Positions 43,901-54,900 of a stretch of 64,000 nucleotides of DNA are shown one piece after another. The translations under genes and the position numbers were made by a program. This DNA comes from Nematostella vectensis (lineage: Eukaryota > Cnidaria > Anthozoa > Actiniaria > Edwardsiidae): assembly GCF_932526225.1 (NCBI RefSeq), contig NC_064034.1, forward strand, positions 10,862,887-10,926,886. The letters are read 5' to 3'. The notes beneath the pieces were generated by a model that saw only the letters and a list, made by a program, of their open reading frames with translations, searched no databases and was not told where the DNA came from. Numbering within the stretch: position 1 is the stretch's first letter; each line of letters starts with the position of its first letter.

Positions 43901-46497
43901 CGTGGAGCTGCGTATCACCCAACCATTACCTTCGCTACTCGTTTTCCCTAACCCCTGCCCATCGCCTGATGAGAGGGGGAGGGTGGAAGCAAGGGCATCC
44001 CAAGGGGGTGGGGGAGAGGATGTGCAGTTAAGACAATCAGTCAAATATGTATGTGCGTTTTACAAAAGAACATACGGGCGGCGCCATCTTACTTATGCTC
44101 CAACAGCTTCACATGCGGTTTTGGAGACGGTATTAATAAATTGGGTCAATGATGGGGAGTACCTTTGAAGGGTTCCGCGTGGGACCTTTTGGAGCGCAAG
44201 CTTCTTCTGCTGATCACGTGATGTCCGTGCCCTTCCAGGTCCATTTTACGTCTGATGTGATGAGGCACAGGCTCGATCTTGTACTCGTGACCACCGCTTA
44301 TAATGGCGCCGCTCTGTGGTAGTAAAAGCGAGTGGCAAAATTAAACACAAAATGTCCCAATCCTCAGCATTAGTAGTACCTTGTTCTACCCAAATTCTGG
44401 TAAAAATTAATTTAAAATTATATACTATATACTATATATATACTATACTACTATATATTATGTATTATATAAATAATACCAAAACCGTACCAGCTGGTTT
44501 GAGCCCAGTTCCCGCACAGCCACATGGGATCGCGGATCTTGTGTCACGTGACCTTGTAGGAACGTGCCCTCGGGAGTGTACAGCTCTTTTGTCCATACGT
44601 CACCAGGTCTTCTGCGCATGAGCACTAGCTGGGGCGAAACGACGTCTTCTGCTGGCTGGAGTGATAGTTCAAAGTCTTTCTTGAAGGCTTGGAAGGTATG
44701 TTGGGTTTTCGTAGGATCGATGGACCTCCGGTCACGTTTGGGTGTAATCGATTTGACTTCATGACCTGGGAATACATTTGTTAGGAGCTGTAAACATGCA
44801 AATATTCACACTGCATTGGACTTCAAGGTCAATGTAACATATACAGTAAGTCAAATACTGAATGTCTATGCCCTAAAAAAATTCCACGTTTACAGTTTAT
44901 TAACGTCATCTAAACCCGTTCACACGTTGCGTAATTGAAAAACTCTCCCCTTAATTCTAGATTCGGAATAAGGTAATGATGGAATTAATAGCACTGGAAT
45001 ATTACTAATTTTGGTAAAAAAAATAATCGCGGTCATGAATCAGCCTCCCATTGGGAGTCTCGGCCTTTCTCATTCTGATTACGCCATGAAGTATCGTAAA
45101 CTATCGCAATCAAGTCCACTTCACTTTCTCACATTGTTGACGTCGGCATATAGTCTTACCCCTTTTTTATCTATTCATTTAGAAAACTTTTTGTTTGTTT
45201 CGATGTTTACCCTTATTTACATAAAAGTATATGTGATAAGCGTTAATAGGATTGGCGAACAATGTAAAAATAAACATTGTTTCGCACGCCTTAAATAGTA
45301 TAGTGGGGAAAAAGGAAAAAACAACAAAAAACGAAATGTATTCATGAGAGCATTAAGTTATTTTACAGTCGCCACCTGATTGGTTAAGTAGCATTCAAAG
45401 ATGGAATTAGCATAACCGCGTGTTAGTTCAAAGACTTTATGTAGTCAGTAAAAATGATCAAGAGCATCTGGAGCGAAATATACTAAGATTGTAAGTAAAA
45501 TTTATATGATTCATATCGTGTACTTTAAAACATAATCGAAATGACCAATAATCAATGTTACTTTATTTATTCAACAGTTGACTAGCAAATAGTTACTAGT
45601 ACAAAATAAAAACTTGCTCCGGCATTATTAGTGTGGTTATATGGCTGGTTATCCGAAACAAACATGAAATTCAATAATTATACGTAACTAGATCTGCATC
45701 AAGGTCATTTATTTAGAGTGCTTAGCAAACTGGATATTCAAATCTGTATTAAGAAGTGGCTTAAACTTAAAACAGTAATCATGAGGCGTTTGATTGGACA
45801 GAATTTTACATGGACTGTGAACCACACTACTGTATAGCTTTAAATTAAGAGCTCATGAGAATTCATATAAAGGTCTTCTGGATGATAGCTTAGCGTCTGT
45901 CTTAGTTGCATTTACATGCTGAAACACGGTGAAAAAGAGTTATCCTAGGTAAGCCCTTTAGCATCATGTAAACTGAAAATCCAAAGTACAGACGGTAAAA
46001 TACAAATGGAGGTCATTAGCTTTATGATTTTATATTATAATATATGTGCCTTAAACTTAATTTTATAATTTCTTATGCTCAGATCAGGTTGGAATAGTGA
46101 AACTATTGGTTGCTAAAAAAATTGAGGTTCAATGATTATGCGAGAATTTAAAGTCACAGCTATCTATGTACCTACCTTGATAACCTGGGTCGAATAATAA
46201 TCCGTCCAACTTGCTTCTCACTGAATCTCGATGCAACTCATAGAACCTGTGGCTTGTGTTCTGGAATATTGCAAATCACCGTTAGAATAAAAACATCGCG
46301 GACTTCAAATCCATAATCAATCGTCAGGCACGACAACACAATGAATAATAAACATTTGCTCGAATATATAAGGGCAAGATTCACATGGGTAAACACGAGA
46401 CCGGCGATAATAACACAATACCTACCAAGCTGATTAGTCCCCCTAAGGTGAAGAGGGTGATGAAATTAAGGCTTGTACATGTTGTACCCAATACCAT
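21918..46497 (-). CDS. Gene A: membrane-anchored ADAMTS-type metalloprotease, 29 exons
   Basis: Exons, 5' to 3': 46426-46497, 46176-46260, 44491-44765, 44163-44313, 43499-43650, 41839-41922, 40983-41116, 40637-40671, 36288-36393, 35934-36059, 35025-35151, 34504-34599, 34213-34361, 33814-33880, 33315-33394, 32865-32995, 32286-32409, 31751-31840, 31053-31219, 29011-29137, 28483-28612, 27608-27818, 26758-26917, 25860-25963, 25586-25784, 25030-25129, 24149-24458, 22656-22698, 21918-22048. I built it from splice sites, phase continuity and comparison with gene B. Domain order is signal peptide, prodomain, zinc protease, disintegrin-like, TSP1, Cys-rich, spacer, three TSP1, FN3, RPTP-like juxtamembrane segment, TM helix. 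Without the extra A in exon 15 the frame gives 1254 residues; with it the product stops near residue 570. Inferred role: cleavage of matrix or surface proteins at the cell surface. Two introns (after 33814 and 25586) need GC donors. Confidence 0.85.
22880..24178. repeat. 38-bp minisatellite copied from the gene A exon 27 / intron junction
   Basis: About 33 copies of a 38-bp unit. On the gene strand each reads CCTTTCGTCAGGGGRTACAC then TAGCGAG|GTATTTACATG: the last 30 nt of exon 27 plus the 5' splice site. The array is continuous with the true junction at 24148/24149. Confidence 0.95.
24451..24608. repeat. 79-bp duplication of the gene A exon 27 acceptor region
   Basis: The acceptor with exon start, GGTTCTAG|ATATTTCTA on the gene strand, occurs at 24459 and again 79 bp upstream in the transcript (near 24538). 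The duplicated piece includes GCAGTGCCGTAGCAGG, the end of a MITE. Confidence 0.8.
24490..24712. mobile_element. MITE with GCAGTGCCGTAGCAGG end
   Basis: It begins GCAGTGCCGTAGCAGG and ends with TACGGCCCTGC, and contains 'ggggcac' segments and a G13 run. It is related to the element at 33140-33293. Intron of gene A. Confidence 0.6.
26758..28612 (-). CDS. Gene A exons 21-23: C-terminal TSP1 repeats
   Basis: Exon 21 completes a TSP1 begun in exon 20 (CNEPCAGG, then [23 protein letters not shown]). Exon 22 is a further repeat ([27 protein letters not shown]). Exon 23 finishes the last one ([30 protein letters not shown]). The exon 21 acceptor is set at 28613, giving a GATTTCAG start: that is the only nearby AG in phase with exon 20. 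The region matches ADAMTS ancillary TSP1 repeats in cysteine and tryptophan spacing. Such repeats usually bind matrix glycans or substrates. Confidence 0.85.
28200..28512. repeat. 73-bp repeat copied from the gene A exon 21 / intron junction
   Basis: Units start at 28200, 28273, 28346 and 28419; the fifth match at 28492 is the true exon end. Each copy has, on the gene strand, CACACAGCCCTGCCC and ATT|GTAAGT, i.e. about 28 nt of exon plus about 45 nt of intron. Confidence 0.95.
29011..34361 (-). CDS. Gene A exons 13-20: first TSP1, Cys-rich and spacer domains
   Basis: Exon 13 encodes the first TSP1 repeat ([29 protein letters not shown]), finished in exon 14 (GGKDCPG, WRICN). Exons 15-17 are the Cys-rich region: [53 protein letters not shown]. 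Exons 18-20 look like the spacer: [48 protein letters not shown]. Exon 15 is 80 nt against 79 in gene B: an A6 run after TACAG shifts the frame, and a TAA follows within that exon. The exon 14 end aligns with gene B only if the donor is CAG|GCAGGT, a GC donor. Confidence 0.82.
29205..31067. repeat. 32-bp minisatellite copied from the gene A exon 19 / intron junction
   Basis: About 58 copies of CTACCATGGGTATGGTCTTG plus GCAGTAGGCTAC. On the gene strand each has AAGCTCATACCCATG|GTAGGT or a close variant, matching the exon 19 end AAGCTCGTACCCATG|GTAGGT. It runs without a gap up to the true donor at 31052. Confidence 0.96.
31918..32020. repeat. 33-bp repeat with acceptor-like CTTTCAG
   Basis: Three copies of ACACACCAAGAGCTAGTATT with ACCCTGAAAGAATT, upstream of gene A exon 18. 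On the gene strand each has AATTCTTTCAG, a 3' splice-site-like string. Confidence 0.8.
32431..32627. mobile_element. Foldback MITE 21 bp upstream of gene A exon 17
   Basis: Ends GTAGTTCCAGAAAATATCCA and TGGATATTTTCTGGGACTAC are inverted repeats. The interior has GGAAATTTC and CCATGGGG motifs. A second copy is at 50056-50310. Confidence 0.8.
33140..33293. mobile_element. MITE with GCCGTAGCAGG ends
   Basis: GCCGTAGCAGG at the left and CCTGCTACGGC at the right are inverted, with AGTAC on both sides as a possible target duplication. Intron 15 of gene A. Confidence 0.65.
34504..43650 (-). CDS. Gene A exons 5-12: furin site, metalloprotease and disintegrin-like domains
   Basis: Exon 5 has the furin-type site RRRR (about residue 209), then the protease start [19 protein letters not shown]. 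Exon 6 (84 nt) ends [11 protein letters not shown]. Exon 7 gives [15 protein letters not shown] and a 'DNAVMLTR' strand. The 35-nt exon 8 encodes [11 protein letters not shown]. Exon 9 carries the zinc helix, and joined to exon 10 it reads HEVAHNFGVDHD (His360, Glu361, His364, His370), followed by the Met-turn GHIMSAG. All zinc ligands and the catalytic Glu are present, so activity is expected. Exons 11-12 hold the Cys-rich disintegrin-like part, with DEQCRIVYG and [12 protein letters not shown]. Confidence 0.88.
35300..35700. repeat. 86-87-bp tandem repeat
   Basis: Five copies (CCTATTACGAGAACCATAAG anchors at 35335, 35421, 35508, 35595, 35682) in gene A intron 10. Several frames stay open by periodicity only. 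Confidence 0.92.
36500..40550. repeat. 39-bp minisatellite in gene A intron 8, about 104 copies
   Basis: The unit is CGTGAACGACTCACAGACAG plus CGCGCATCTACACGCAACA. Blocks of about 721 bp repeat three times (open-frame boundaries at 37811, 38533 and 39254). The array has the same unit and the same intron as the gene B array at 13618-14190. The 13-codon unit keeps all frames open. Confidence 0.96.
41923..43498. other. Gene A intron 5, no gene recognised
   Basis: AT-rich with a G17 run near 43246. Open frames of 66-148 codons on both strands show no domain I can name, and many stops surround them. A transposon remnant is possible but unproven. Confidence 0.5.
44163..46497 (-). CDS. Gene A exons 1-4: signal peptide and prodomain
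   Basis: Exon 1 starts at ATG 46495-46497 and encodes 24 residues with a hydrophobic core ([13 protein letters not shown]); donor GTAGGT. Exon 2 (28 codons plus 1 nt) is short and charged. Exon 3 (44491-44765) encodes the reprolysin-type propeptide, including [26 protein letters not shown] and SHVAVREL. Exon 4 continues with [16 protein letters not shown] and [10 protein letters not shown], the usual ADAMTS prodomain end. Phases join cleanly (0, 1, 0, 1). The start was chosen because it opens a signal peptide whose donor is in phase with exon 2. Confidence 0.85.
44766..46175. other. Gene A intron 2, nothing recognised
   Basis: AT-rich single-copy-looking sequence. Repeats, coding exons and inverted ends were looked for and not found. 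Confidence 0.5.
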
Positions 46498-48752
46498 TGC
46501 GGTATGAAATAAAGAACTTCCACTAGCCGATACCCTGCTTGCTTGTCTCAGCTTGTTTGGTTGAACTGAGCCCAGAATCGAAAGGATCTAGTAACTATAA
46601 AAACATATCAGTGCGACCCGTTTGCTTATAGAGATTATGTTCATATTCAGTAATTTCTCATAGGGTATATAGCCTCCCCGCTTGCTTCCGATCCAGCCCA
46701 CGACCAAAGCCCTGCTTGATAAACCAATACGATGCCTATAAAACGCCGATGACTGAAAATGAGTTCTAGGTCACTTCATGATAGCTATAATCCACACCGT
46801 CTGAGATCCGTGATAAACGATGTTATCGTCGACTTGAGTGTTAGGCTTCACGACTCTTGATATCATTCGATGACTGTATACGTCCCGTCCGCCCTGCAAG
46901 CCAGTCGCCTAAGGTCATGGACTTTTTGGTCTATTCCTTGACAGTCGCTACCTGCCTTTGTTTTGTTTTTTGGAATATGCATATGTGAACACCCGAAAGA
47001 CCGCTGGTCTCATGCATGTGCTTAATTCTGACATTCGGGTACATAAGAACTCGACCAATATTCAACAGCTGCTTTTGACGCTTTCAAGTTTGACAAAAGG
47101 CCTCAAATAAAATGTGGTATTCTTAAAACGTTAAAGGTGTCAGGTTGTCAAATGAAAATAATAAACTTTTACGCAAAAAATCAATCAATCTATAAAGCCC
47201 CCCTCGGTGATTTTTTAAAGAATACCAAACGTCTATGACATTTGATTCTTTTAAAATGCTTCTTTAGGTTGCACAACCCATTTCATTCAATTACGATAAT
47301 TAAATTACCATAGATGCATAATAATTTTTTCCTCGATCTGAAGAAGAATCTACACGATATTGAAATGGTCTGTCTAGACACGACTGTTAATCAGGTTTGT
47401 TTTGGAATATGCAAAATATGTTTTCTCGCCTAAAGATGTTTCTGACGCTGGCACCTCTGGAGTGTCTTAACCATGGGATAAGTAGAATATTATACCGATT
47501 GAATCCTGCAGCTAAAAGCCAAACTAAACCCCAATATTTCCCCGAATGTGCATTAATGTGCCGCGCATATTATAACCAAAATATAAACATCATGGTGAAA
47601 CTAAATCGTACGATCAGCCAGAGTACTCGTTTCCGGCTGGCCGCGGAGCCCTGGGATGAACGAGACTTGTGAACAAACTAAACAAAAAAAATCTCACTTA
47701 AGGTATTGGTAAAGGTAAATTTGACACCACTGTTTGTTTCCGTACCTGTATCAATAGTTCTTAAATTTTATTTTTGCAAAAAAAAATTTTTTTCCATAAA
47801 TAGCATTCTAAGACGGCTAAAATGGGCCTTTGCTATTTCCCGTGACCTGTTGACCGTGAATTCACTTCAAATCTTTGATTTTTCTAGCATATTATTTTGA
47901 GGCGAGAACTCGAGCTTGTCGGGCGTAACCTCGCGACCGGTTTTAAGATATAGCCTTCAAAATTTTCGGGATCTGTTAGATAATTATGCCATGTCATAAA
48001 GTGTGTAAGGAATTCTCGATTTTCGACTGGAGATCGCTTTTATTGCACTTTTCGTGTCCAAATTTTGTCAAAAATGACAGTTCCAAGTTTGATTCGTGAA
48101 ATTTTGTTGACAGTGTCAAATAACAAAAAGTCCTCACACACACACTTTCTTAGATCATTTATCTGTCATTGAGATGCGATTACGTGCAAGTGCATGCGCA
48201 ATATCGAGAAGGTGCATTACGCCCTAGAGTAATCTCCGTACTTTTGAGTTTGATGCCTCAAAACACAGAATTAGCTATTGCAAAAATAAAACTTGCAGGA
48301 GACAATTCAATATTTTATCTTTTATTTGATATATAGTTTGTACATGTAGTGAAATCTGCGGTGCGATAATATTTTTTTTCCTCGGAAACGTCGTTTACCT
48401 TTACCGAGACCTTAAACTGTTTATTCGCTCACCAGAATTTTAGCTGTTCGGGTGTTTGATCACCTGAACATCCGCTTGTTAAAAATCCTATTAGTAACAG
48501 CTCTTTGATTGTGTTATAAAACCTTGTGAAACATACAATACACCGTAGTCCTATGTACTTGTTTGGACGTAGTTGAATATTATACACATATCATGTGAAA
48601 GAAAATAGTCTAAAAAAAAAGTGACAAGAAAAATTGTCTTGTTGCTTGTTATATTTCAATAATCCTTACAATAACCCAAAGTAGAAGACAACCACCCTAT
48701 TCCCCCCAACCAAAAAAAACAAAAACATCTAAATGAGTACATCTTGATTAAT
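46498..48752. other. Intergenic region between genes C and A
   Basis: Contains the 3' flank of gene C and the upstream region of gene A. No coding exon, array or clear TATA box was identified. Confidence 0.5.
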
Positions 48753-48964
48753 TTAATTTATTTTTTTCCCAGATATATTTGATTTTCTAGTAAAAGTTAA
48801 GCCAGACGTATCTCTGCTCGTATCTCTGCTCAAAAGATCATCATCGTTCATTTCCATATCATCATCGTCGTCATAAGTGTTGTATTTGTGATATGCATCG
48901 CCAAGGAATTCGTCCAACCCTTCGTTTCCTGGTGACGTATCATCCTTAGGATTAGAAACTTGTC
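48753..48964 (-). CDS. Gene C exon 15: acidic C-terminal tail and stop
   Basis: The last exon (70 codons with TAA at 48753-48755) is low complexity and acidic: YDDDDDMEMNDDDLLSRD, then a repeated SRDTS. No domain is recognised. The nearest plain minus-strand AATAAA downstream is around 48321-48326, which would give a 3' UTR of roughly 430 nt. Confidence 0.75.
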
Positions 48965-51900
48965 CTGGTTTAAAATAAAGAAAAAGCTCTTTAATTGATT
49001 GCTTGTCCGGGGATGACTCTCATTTAAAGTAGACAGGGGAGACCCTACCTCTATGGTATAGGTATGTTAACAATTGATATCCTTTACGGGGGTGGGGGGG
49101 GGGGGGGGGGGGTACAAAGACTCTGCTATCCCTTGGGTAGTCGCGCGCTTGTTAGCTCTTGTTGTGGCCCGAAGCCGGATATATATTTTACAGTACACCA
49201 CAAGCCATGTAATAAAATTTTGGAAAATTAGGAATGTGCTTTTTGTGCTCTGTGGTCGAAATTTTCTGTTGAGCACACCCAATGTGCTGTGTCTTAGGGT
49301 TAAAATCGATTTTGCCGACGATCAACGTCATTTTTAATGGGAGTCTGTTCAAGGTATTACTTGAAGATCATCAAATGGGATAATCTTTACCGCGGCATGT
49401 CGTGCTTCAAAACAAAATAGAGGAATTATAGCTTGATAGCAGCGTATCTCGATTCAGCTGTTCAGTCTACTGCGCTGCAAAATATGTTCCAAAACTTCTT
49501 ATTGTGATTCTAGAAATACTCTTTTAGCAGGCGTTTTTAGGAGTAGATGTTAGCCATAATACGTCTGTTGCTGGACCCAGTCCGTGCGCGGCAATCTTCC
49601 AAAATGACCGCTATTCGAAAATAGCCTCTTCTTGCAGAATATGCTAGAAAGGTCATCCTTTTATCACCACAGCGCCTGCGCAAATGTCAGAGAACCAAGT
49701 AATCGTATCATTTCTAATGCTGGCAGAAGCGAACAAAAGATAAACGACTACGTGCATAAAGTTCAACGTGATACAGTGCGCTCTCACCGTGAATATCGAT
49801 ATCCAGGCGGAATGCCTTGTTCCCAGGCTCCAGAGTAAATTGCTTTCTGACCAACTGTCCATCAGGCAGGGTCACTTGTACGTCATAGTCACCATGGAAA
49901 CCCCGAAATGTAGCTACTGCACTACCAGTATCCTCTCTGATTGGCTTGAGACGCTTTTTTGTTGTCCATTTGCGCATAAGCTTGACAAATCTACGACCTG
50001 CCGCGTTAAGCTTTAAATAAACAAGTATAAATGTTAATGCAAATCCTGTGCAATGTATAGTTCCAGAAAATATCCATCCCCCCCCCTCCCCTATTGAGTG
50101 GGTCGGAGGTATAACCCCCCACCCCTCTGGAATTTCCAACCCCCTGGAAATAGATAAATACAGTAACTGTTAAGGAAAAAGGGCATTTTACCCCCCCCCC
50201 CCCTCCCCTCTGGAAATTCCTGGGCGTCTGAACCCCCACCCGGAATTTCCAGTCCCCTCAATGGGAGGGGGGGGGGGGGGGGGGGGAGGTATGGATACTT
50301 TCTAGAACCAAACAATATCCATATTTTTAAAACTCATAAAAAATATATGCAAAAGCATATCAGGGGCAGACAGGTTCAGACAGGTATGCCCAGGCGCGTT
50401 ACTCAGGATTGCCTGAGGAGGGGGGGGGGGGGGGGGGGATGTGCAGTCATAGGTATATGAAAAAAAAAAATAATAATTTAAGATTCCATAGTATGAAATG
50501 ACCCACTTTTTGGCCGCCATGGGGGATGTGCGCGTGATACCGCGCCTGATGCTGAATGTACTAATTGGACCTTGCTGATTTTAAGCTACCTTAGAATCAT
50601 CTAAAAAAATAGCCGAGGTCAAATTACGGCCGAACGCGTGGGGGTCACAGGGATGTACACAGAAAAGGCGAACAAATCCTAACAAAATCTTCGACGATTG
50701 TCAAATTCAACATAAAAATAGTACAGTTTCATTACACACTTCTATGGATTGTTATCCGGATATAATGTGACATTGCGAAGTGTTAGGAGAAGCTAGAGGT
50801 GGTAGCACAGGCTAGAAACACCCAGGTCACCTTAAAGTCATAACCATCCACGAGGCCCGCGTTCTTGCCTCTCCAAGAATGCAGGTCCCAGAAGACCCAA
50901 AAGATGATCCCCTCTACTGACGGGTGACTGAACGCCTCTCGCATGACCGCCTCTGTACTGTCTGCACGCTGTTCAGTATTCGGATCAAGAATGTCAAACT
51001 CTGTCAGCCACATCGGTCGCTTCACTTCGGATAAAGCGTCTAACCGCAGCTGTTCAAGACAAAAAAATCTTAAAGTATTGCTATATAACAGCAGTCACGA
51101 ACAGTTTTGTGCAGATCGGCGCACTGATATGTGTTCTTTGCTGACACGTTCTAAGTTTAACAGTAGGCTGCGCCTTATACAGACTGTGCGTCGTAACAAG
51201 TATAAAGCTACGCGCCCCTCATTGGCTGATACTGTAGATTATCGGGCCGTACATCCCCGTGCGGCCCGATCAGAAACAACGTAGCGTTTTTTTTACCCGA
51301 TCACCCTTAGCAGTGCCATGGAACTTACCCTTAACAGTGCCATGGACCTTACCCTTAGCAGTGCCATGGACCTTACCCTTAGCAGTGCCATGGACCTTAC
51401 CCTTAGCAGTGCCATGGACCTTACCCTTAGCAGTGCCATGGACCTTACCCTTAGCAGAGTGGGGTTGACCATACCAGTGAAGTGACCCTGGACTCCGAGA
51501 GCATCTACAGGGCTCCCGTGCCTGATAATCGTATTGGCCATTTCAACATATGGCTGTAGGAGAAAACCATAAACGGTATATAATACTCGGCCTGTAAATA
51601 ACGATGTTCTGAAAGCGTAGAAGTATATCGAGTTCGTACTTGTGTGAGCTGTCCTTCGCTTATGACTTCATATTCGTTGAGGAATAGTTTTGCTTTCGGA
51701 TCCAGCTCCGCGGTCCTGTTAATCATCCATTCCCGAATTTTGTTTCCCCCTAGTCGATCGGCGAAGAATGAGCCCTGCAACATCTCGTTAATGACGTCCC
51801 AGTGAAGCATCCTAACAAGCAAAGGCATTTTTTTATCTATTGAGCAGTTCTGTCGTAAAACCTCTTTTTTTATCTATTGAGCAGTGCTGTGGTACACCTT

Positions 51901-54900
51901 CTTTTTTCTTACCCGATCGTGCGAGAGTCTAATCTATTGTGCAGTCCCGCCTTACCTTCCACGATATCGTTTCACGATCTGGTTGATCCTTGTCCTGACG
52001 TGATGCATCAGCTTGCCTCTAGGTAGTGAGAGGAGCCACTCTGGCAACATGTCTGGTATCGACCAGTAGATGCAATGGCCCCGGATCGAAATGCTGTTCA
52101 GAATAAACAAGTGTTGGTGCTTAGGCGCGGGTTCGAGGGGAGGGGTCAGGAAAGTTCGAGTTAACGAAGTAAAATGTAGTTCGAGTTACACGGGTTTCGA
52201 AATCGAGTTTTCCAAGCCGAAATTATTCTTGGCCCATTCCAAGAGAAATCGAAGTCAGTTGGAGTTAAAGGGGAGTTCGTATTATACAAGGAGTCCTGAT
52301 GTAAAAACTAGCAGACATGTTTGAGGACGTACTTGTGCCTCTCTAGCCACGCTACAGCCATATCCGCGTAGTGATAGTGATACTCTCCCTGAAATTAATA
52401 AACACGGATCAAACGCTACAGCCATATCCACGTAGTGATAGTGTTACTCTCCCTGCAATCAATAAACACGAATCTAGAAACCGTGTGGCACCTCACCAGG
52501 AGGGAGGTAGGGAGGGAGGGATTGGTACTCATATGTACTTACTGGCTTAGGCTCGTTGAGTGGCCACTTCATATGCGACTCTAGCACTCCCCATTCGAAG
52601 TGCTCCAGGAGGAACTCTCGGTATTTCTTATATTTTAGTTTCATACTATTTACTGCGGCTCCAAAGGCGAACTTGTGTTTCTTTTGAATGACCTACGAAG
52701 ATCAAATGAAAATAATAGTTTTCCTTACTTCAGAGTATCCCATCAAAATCCAGACATTGTTTGTCGCATTTCTAGCTTTTCTCATATTATGATACAAATA
52801 TATACTCTCTTGGAAGGATATAAATGGATCATTTCATGCATTGCTCTAAATGCCATTTCAGCAATTCCAAACCTTGTCAAGAGTGTTCGCGCATTTTAGT
52901 ATTTACTTTAGTATTACCTTGATATTAATTCTGAGAAAGTCTTCCTTCGTGTACATGTCTGGTGGCACGTTTATTCTGATAATCGAATAAAAAGTTAAAA
53001 AATAACCGCGGATCCGCGGATCGTTCTAAGCAAATAAAAGGCTAGTTCGCCTTAAGTAACACTCTCTTTACTAGCCTTCATTTTAAGCCTCCGATTTTTA
53101 ATTTAGGGGGGTCAGCCTTAAGAGGGGGGGCTTACTTAAATTGACATCAAAATGTTTGTTTTGTATCCAGATTTATCGACATTTATTCGCGTAAACAGCT
53201 AAAAATGTCACCTTTCCTTTTAAACACAGAATCGACGCAAACATTGAGAATCTCTTCAGTCTCACTAAGGACCGCTCTGTTCTATCGCTATCTCTCAAAC
53301 CTTTTCGGCAAAATGAGCTCGTTCATTATTTTGATGTTCCCCAGTCGCCTGAACTCAAACTCAGAAAGCGGACTCCCTTGAGCATCCATATTCTAGCGGC
53401 CACACCAATACGACAAAAGGAAAAGATTTGTGGCGCATGAAAGGGGAGTTCAAGTATTCACCTTATTCTAACGTCTCTCTTTCTATAGCGATCTATCGAA
53501 CGGTCGGTCCGGTCCTTCCAGTCCTTGTGCTGCCGAACCTCCTTGAGTGACACATCGTCTACCAAGATATCGATTGATGGCTTGGGACCCATAAAGAACA
53601 GGAAGACGTAGTCGAAACCGCCCGCAGCCCGCGGCATCTGGAATGCGGTTTTCCACTTTACCCAGCCTTTTTCTGTAAAAGACATCAGGCAGGCCGTCAT
53701 TCAAAGAAAACGTCATCGAATTGTCCTCGTATTACTTGACAGACTGATTTAGGATTCATTCAGGATTAACCGTTACAAGAGGGATTTCTGCATATGGTAC
53801 TGTACCTTTCAAGTATTTGTTTCGCACGGCCAATCGCATGCTTTCCTCCTTGTCCTTCCCGCGTCTCTTGAAGCGCATCCAGAGCTCGAGGCTGTGAAGG
53901 TCGCCAGTCTTCTCCCTGTCTATCAGTCTTGTATAACCAATGAACTCGTATACACCTTCCGACTTCACTTTATCCTCTGACGGAAAAGGTAGAGAATTAA
54001 AAGCCACATAATGTGAAAAGCGACTATGCACTACCTATGCAGCGTAGAGGTAGAGAGGATATTACATACGTGTACTTAAACGCCCCCCCCCCCCCCCCCT
54101 TGGCCGCCAAAGAATTGGTCAATTGAAGGATTAACCACGACTGTGCACCCTCCCCTCAGCAAATCCTGGGTACGCGCCTGGGTTTTGGGTGAATTTAAAG
54201 TAAATGTAAGAAGATACCACAGGATTTCCTGCTTGAGGGACATTAGAAAATTAGTAGTTTTGTACTAACTAAAAAACTAAAAAAATAAAAGACTAACGAC
54301 CAATGACTATAACTTCATGATTACAAGCTCCACTATAAAGAAGGTCGGTCAGCCGCCCCTTTGCTATTGTTTACTTACCTATGTATTGCCCAGGTCCAGC
54401 CCATTCCGCCACGCGGTCGAAACAGATTCCACTAAAGTTTCCGTAACCGTGGTGATGAAAGCTGTACTGCGAGAGGGTCCCTCCCCTGGGGTCATCCGTC
54501 TCCCCCTGGCAGCTCCACCCAGTTCTGCTGTCTCTAGTCAGGGGGGACTCGAACCGCGGGTTTGATAGGAGATTCGTCCCTGGTGGGGGTGGGGGTGGGG
54601 CTGAATGGAGATAAGAAGAATTAATAGAAAGTCAATAGCCCCAAATTAATGTTTATGTCCATAGTTTTTCAACTAAGAAGTTTCTTGTTTATGATATAAA
54701 GCATTGGATAACATGAACTGTTGCTATGATGCTGACTTGTAACGATTAAAGAGAGACGTCCCCTGCGTCATGTCACAGAGTACTGTATGTTATCTCATAA
54801 AGCTACCGAGAACGATTCGTCACAAATAGGCAAACGAAAACGATAAAAACAAACAGCAATATCGGCGAACAAACCGCAATTCGGTCAGACAGACGACCCG

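Noticed and set aside
49714-50139. Single 141-codon minus-strand gene
   Set aside because: It is gene C exon 14 plus intron sequence and a MITE; the exon is 49788-50010.
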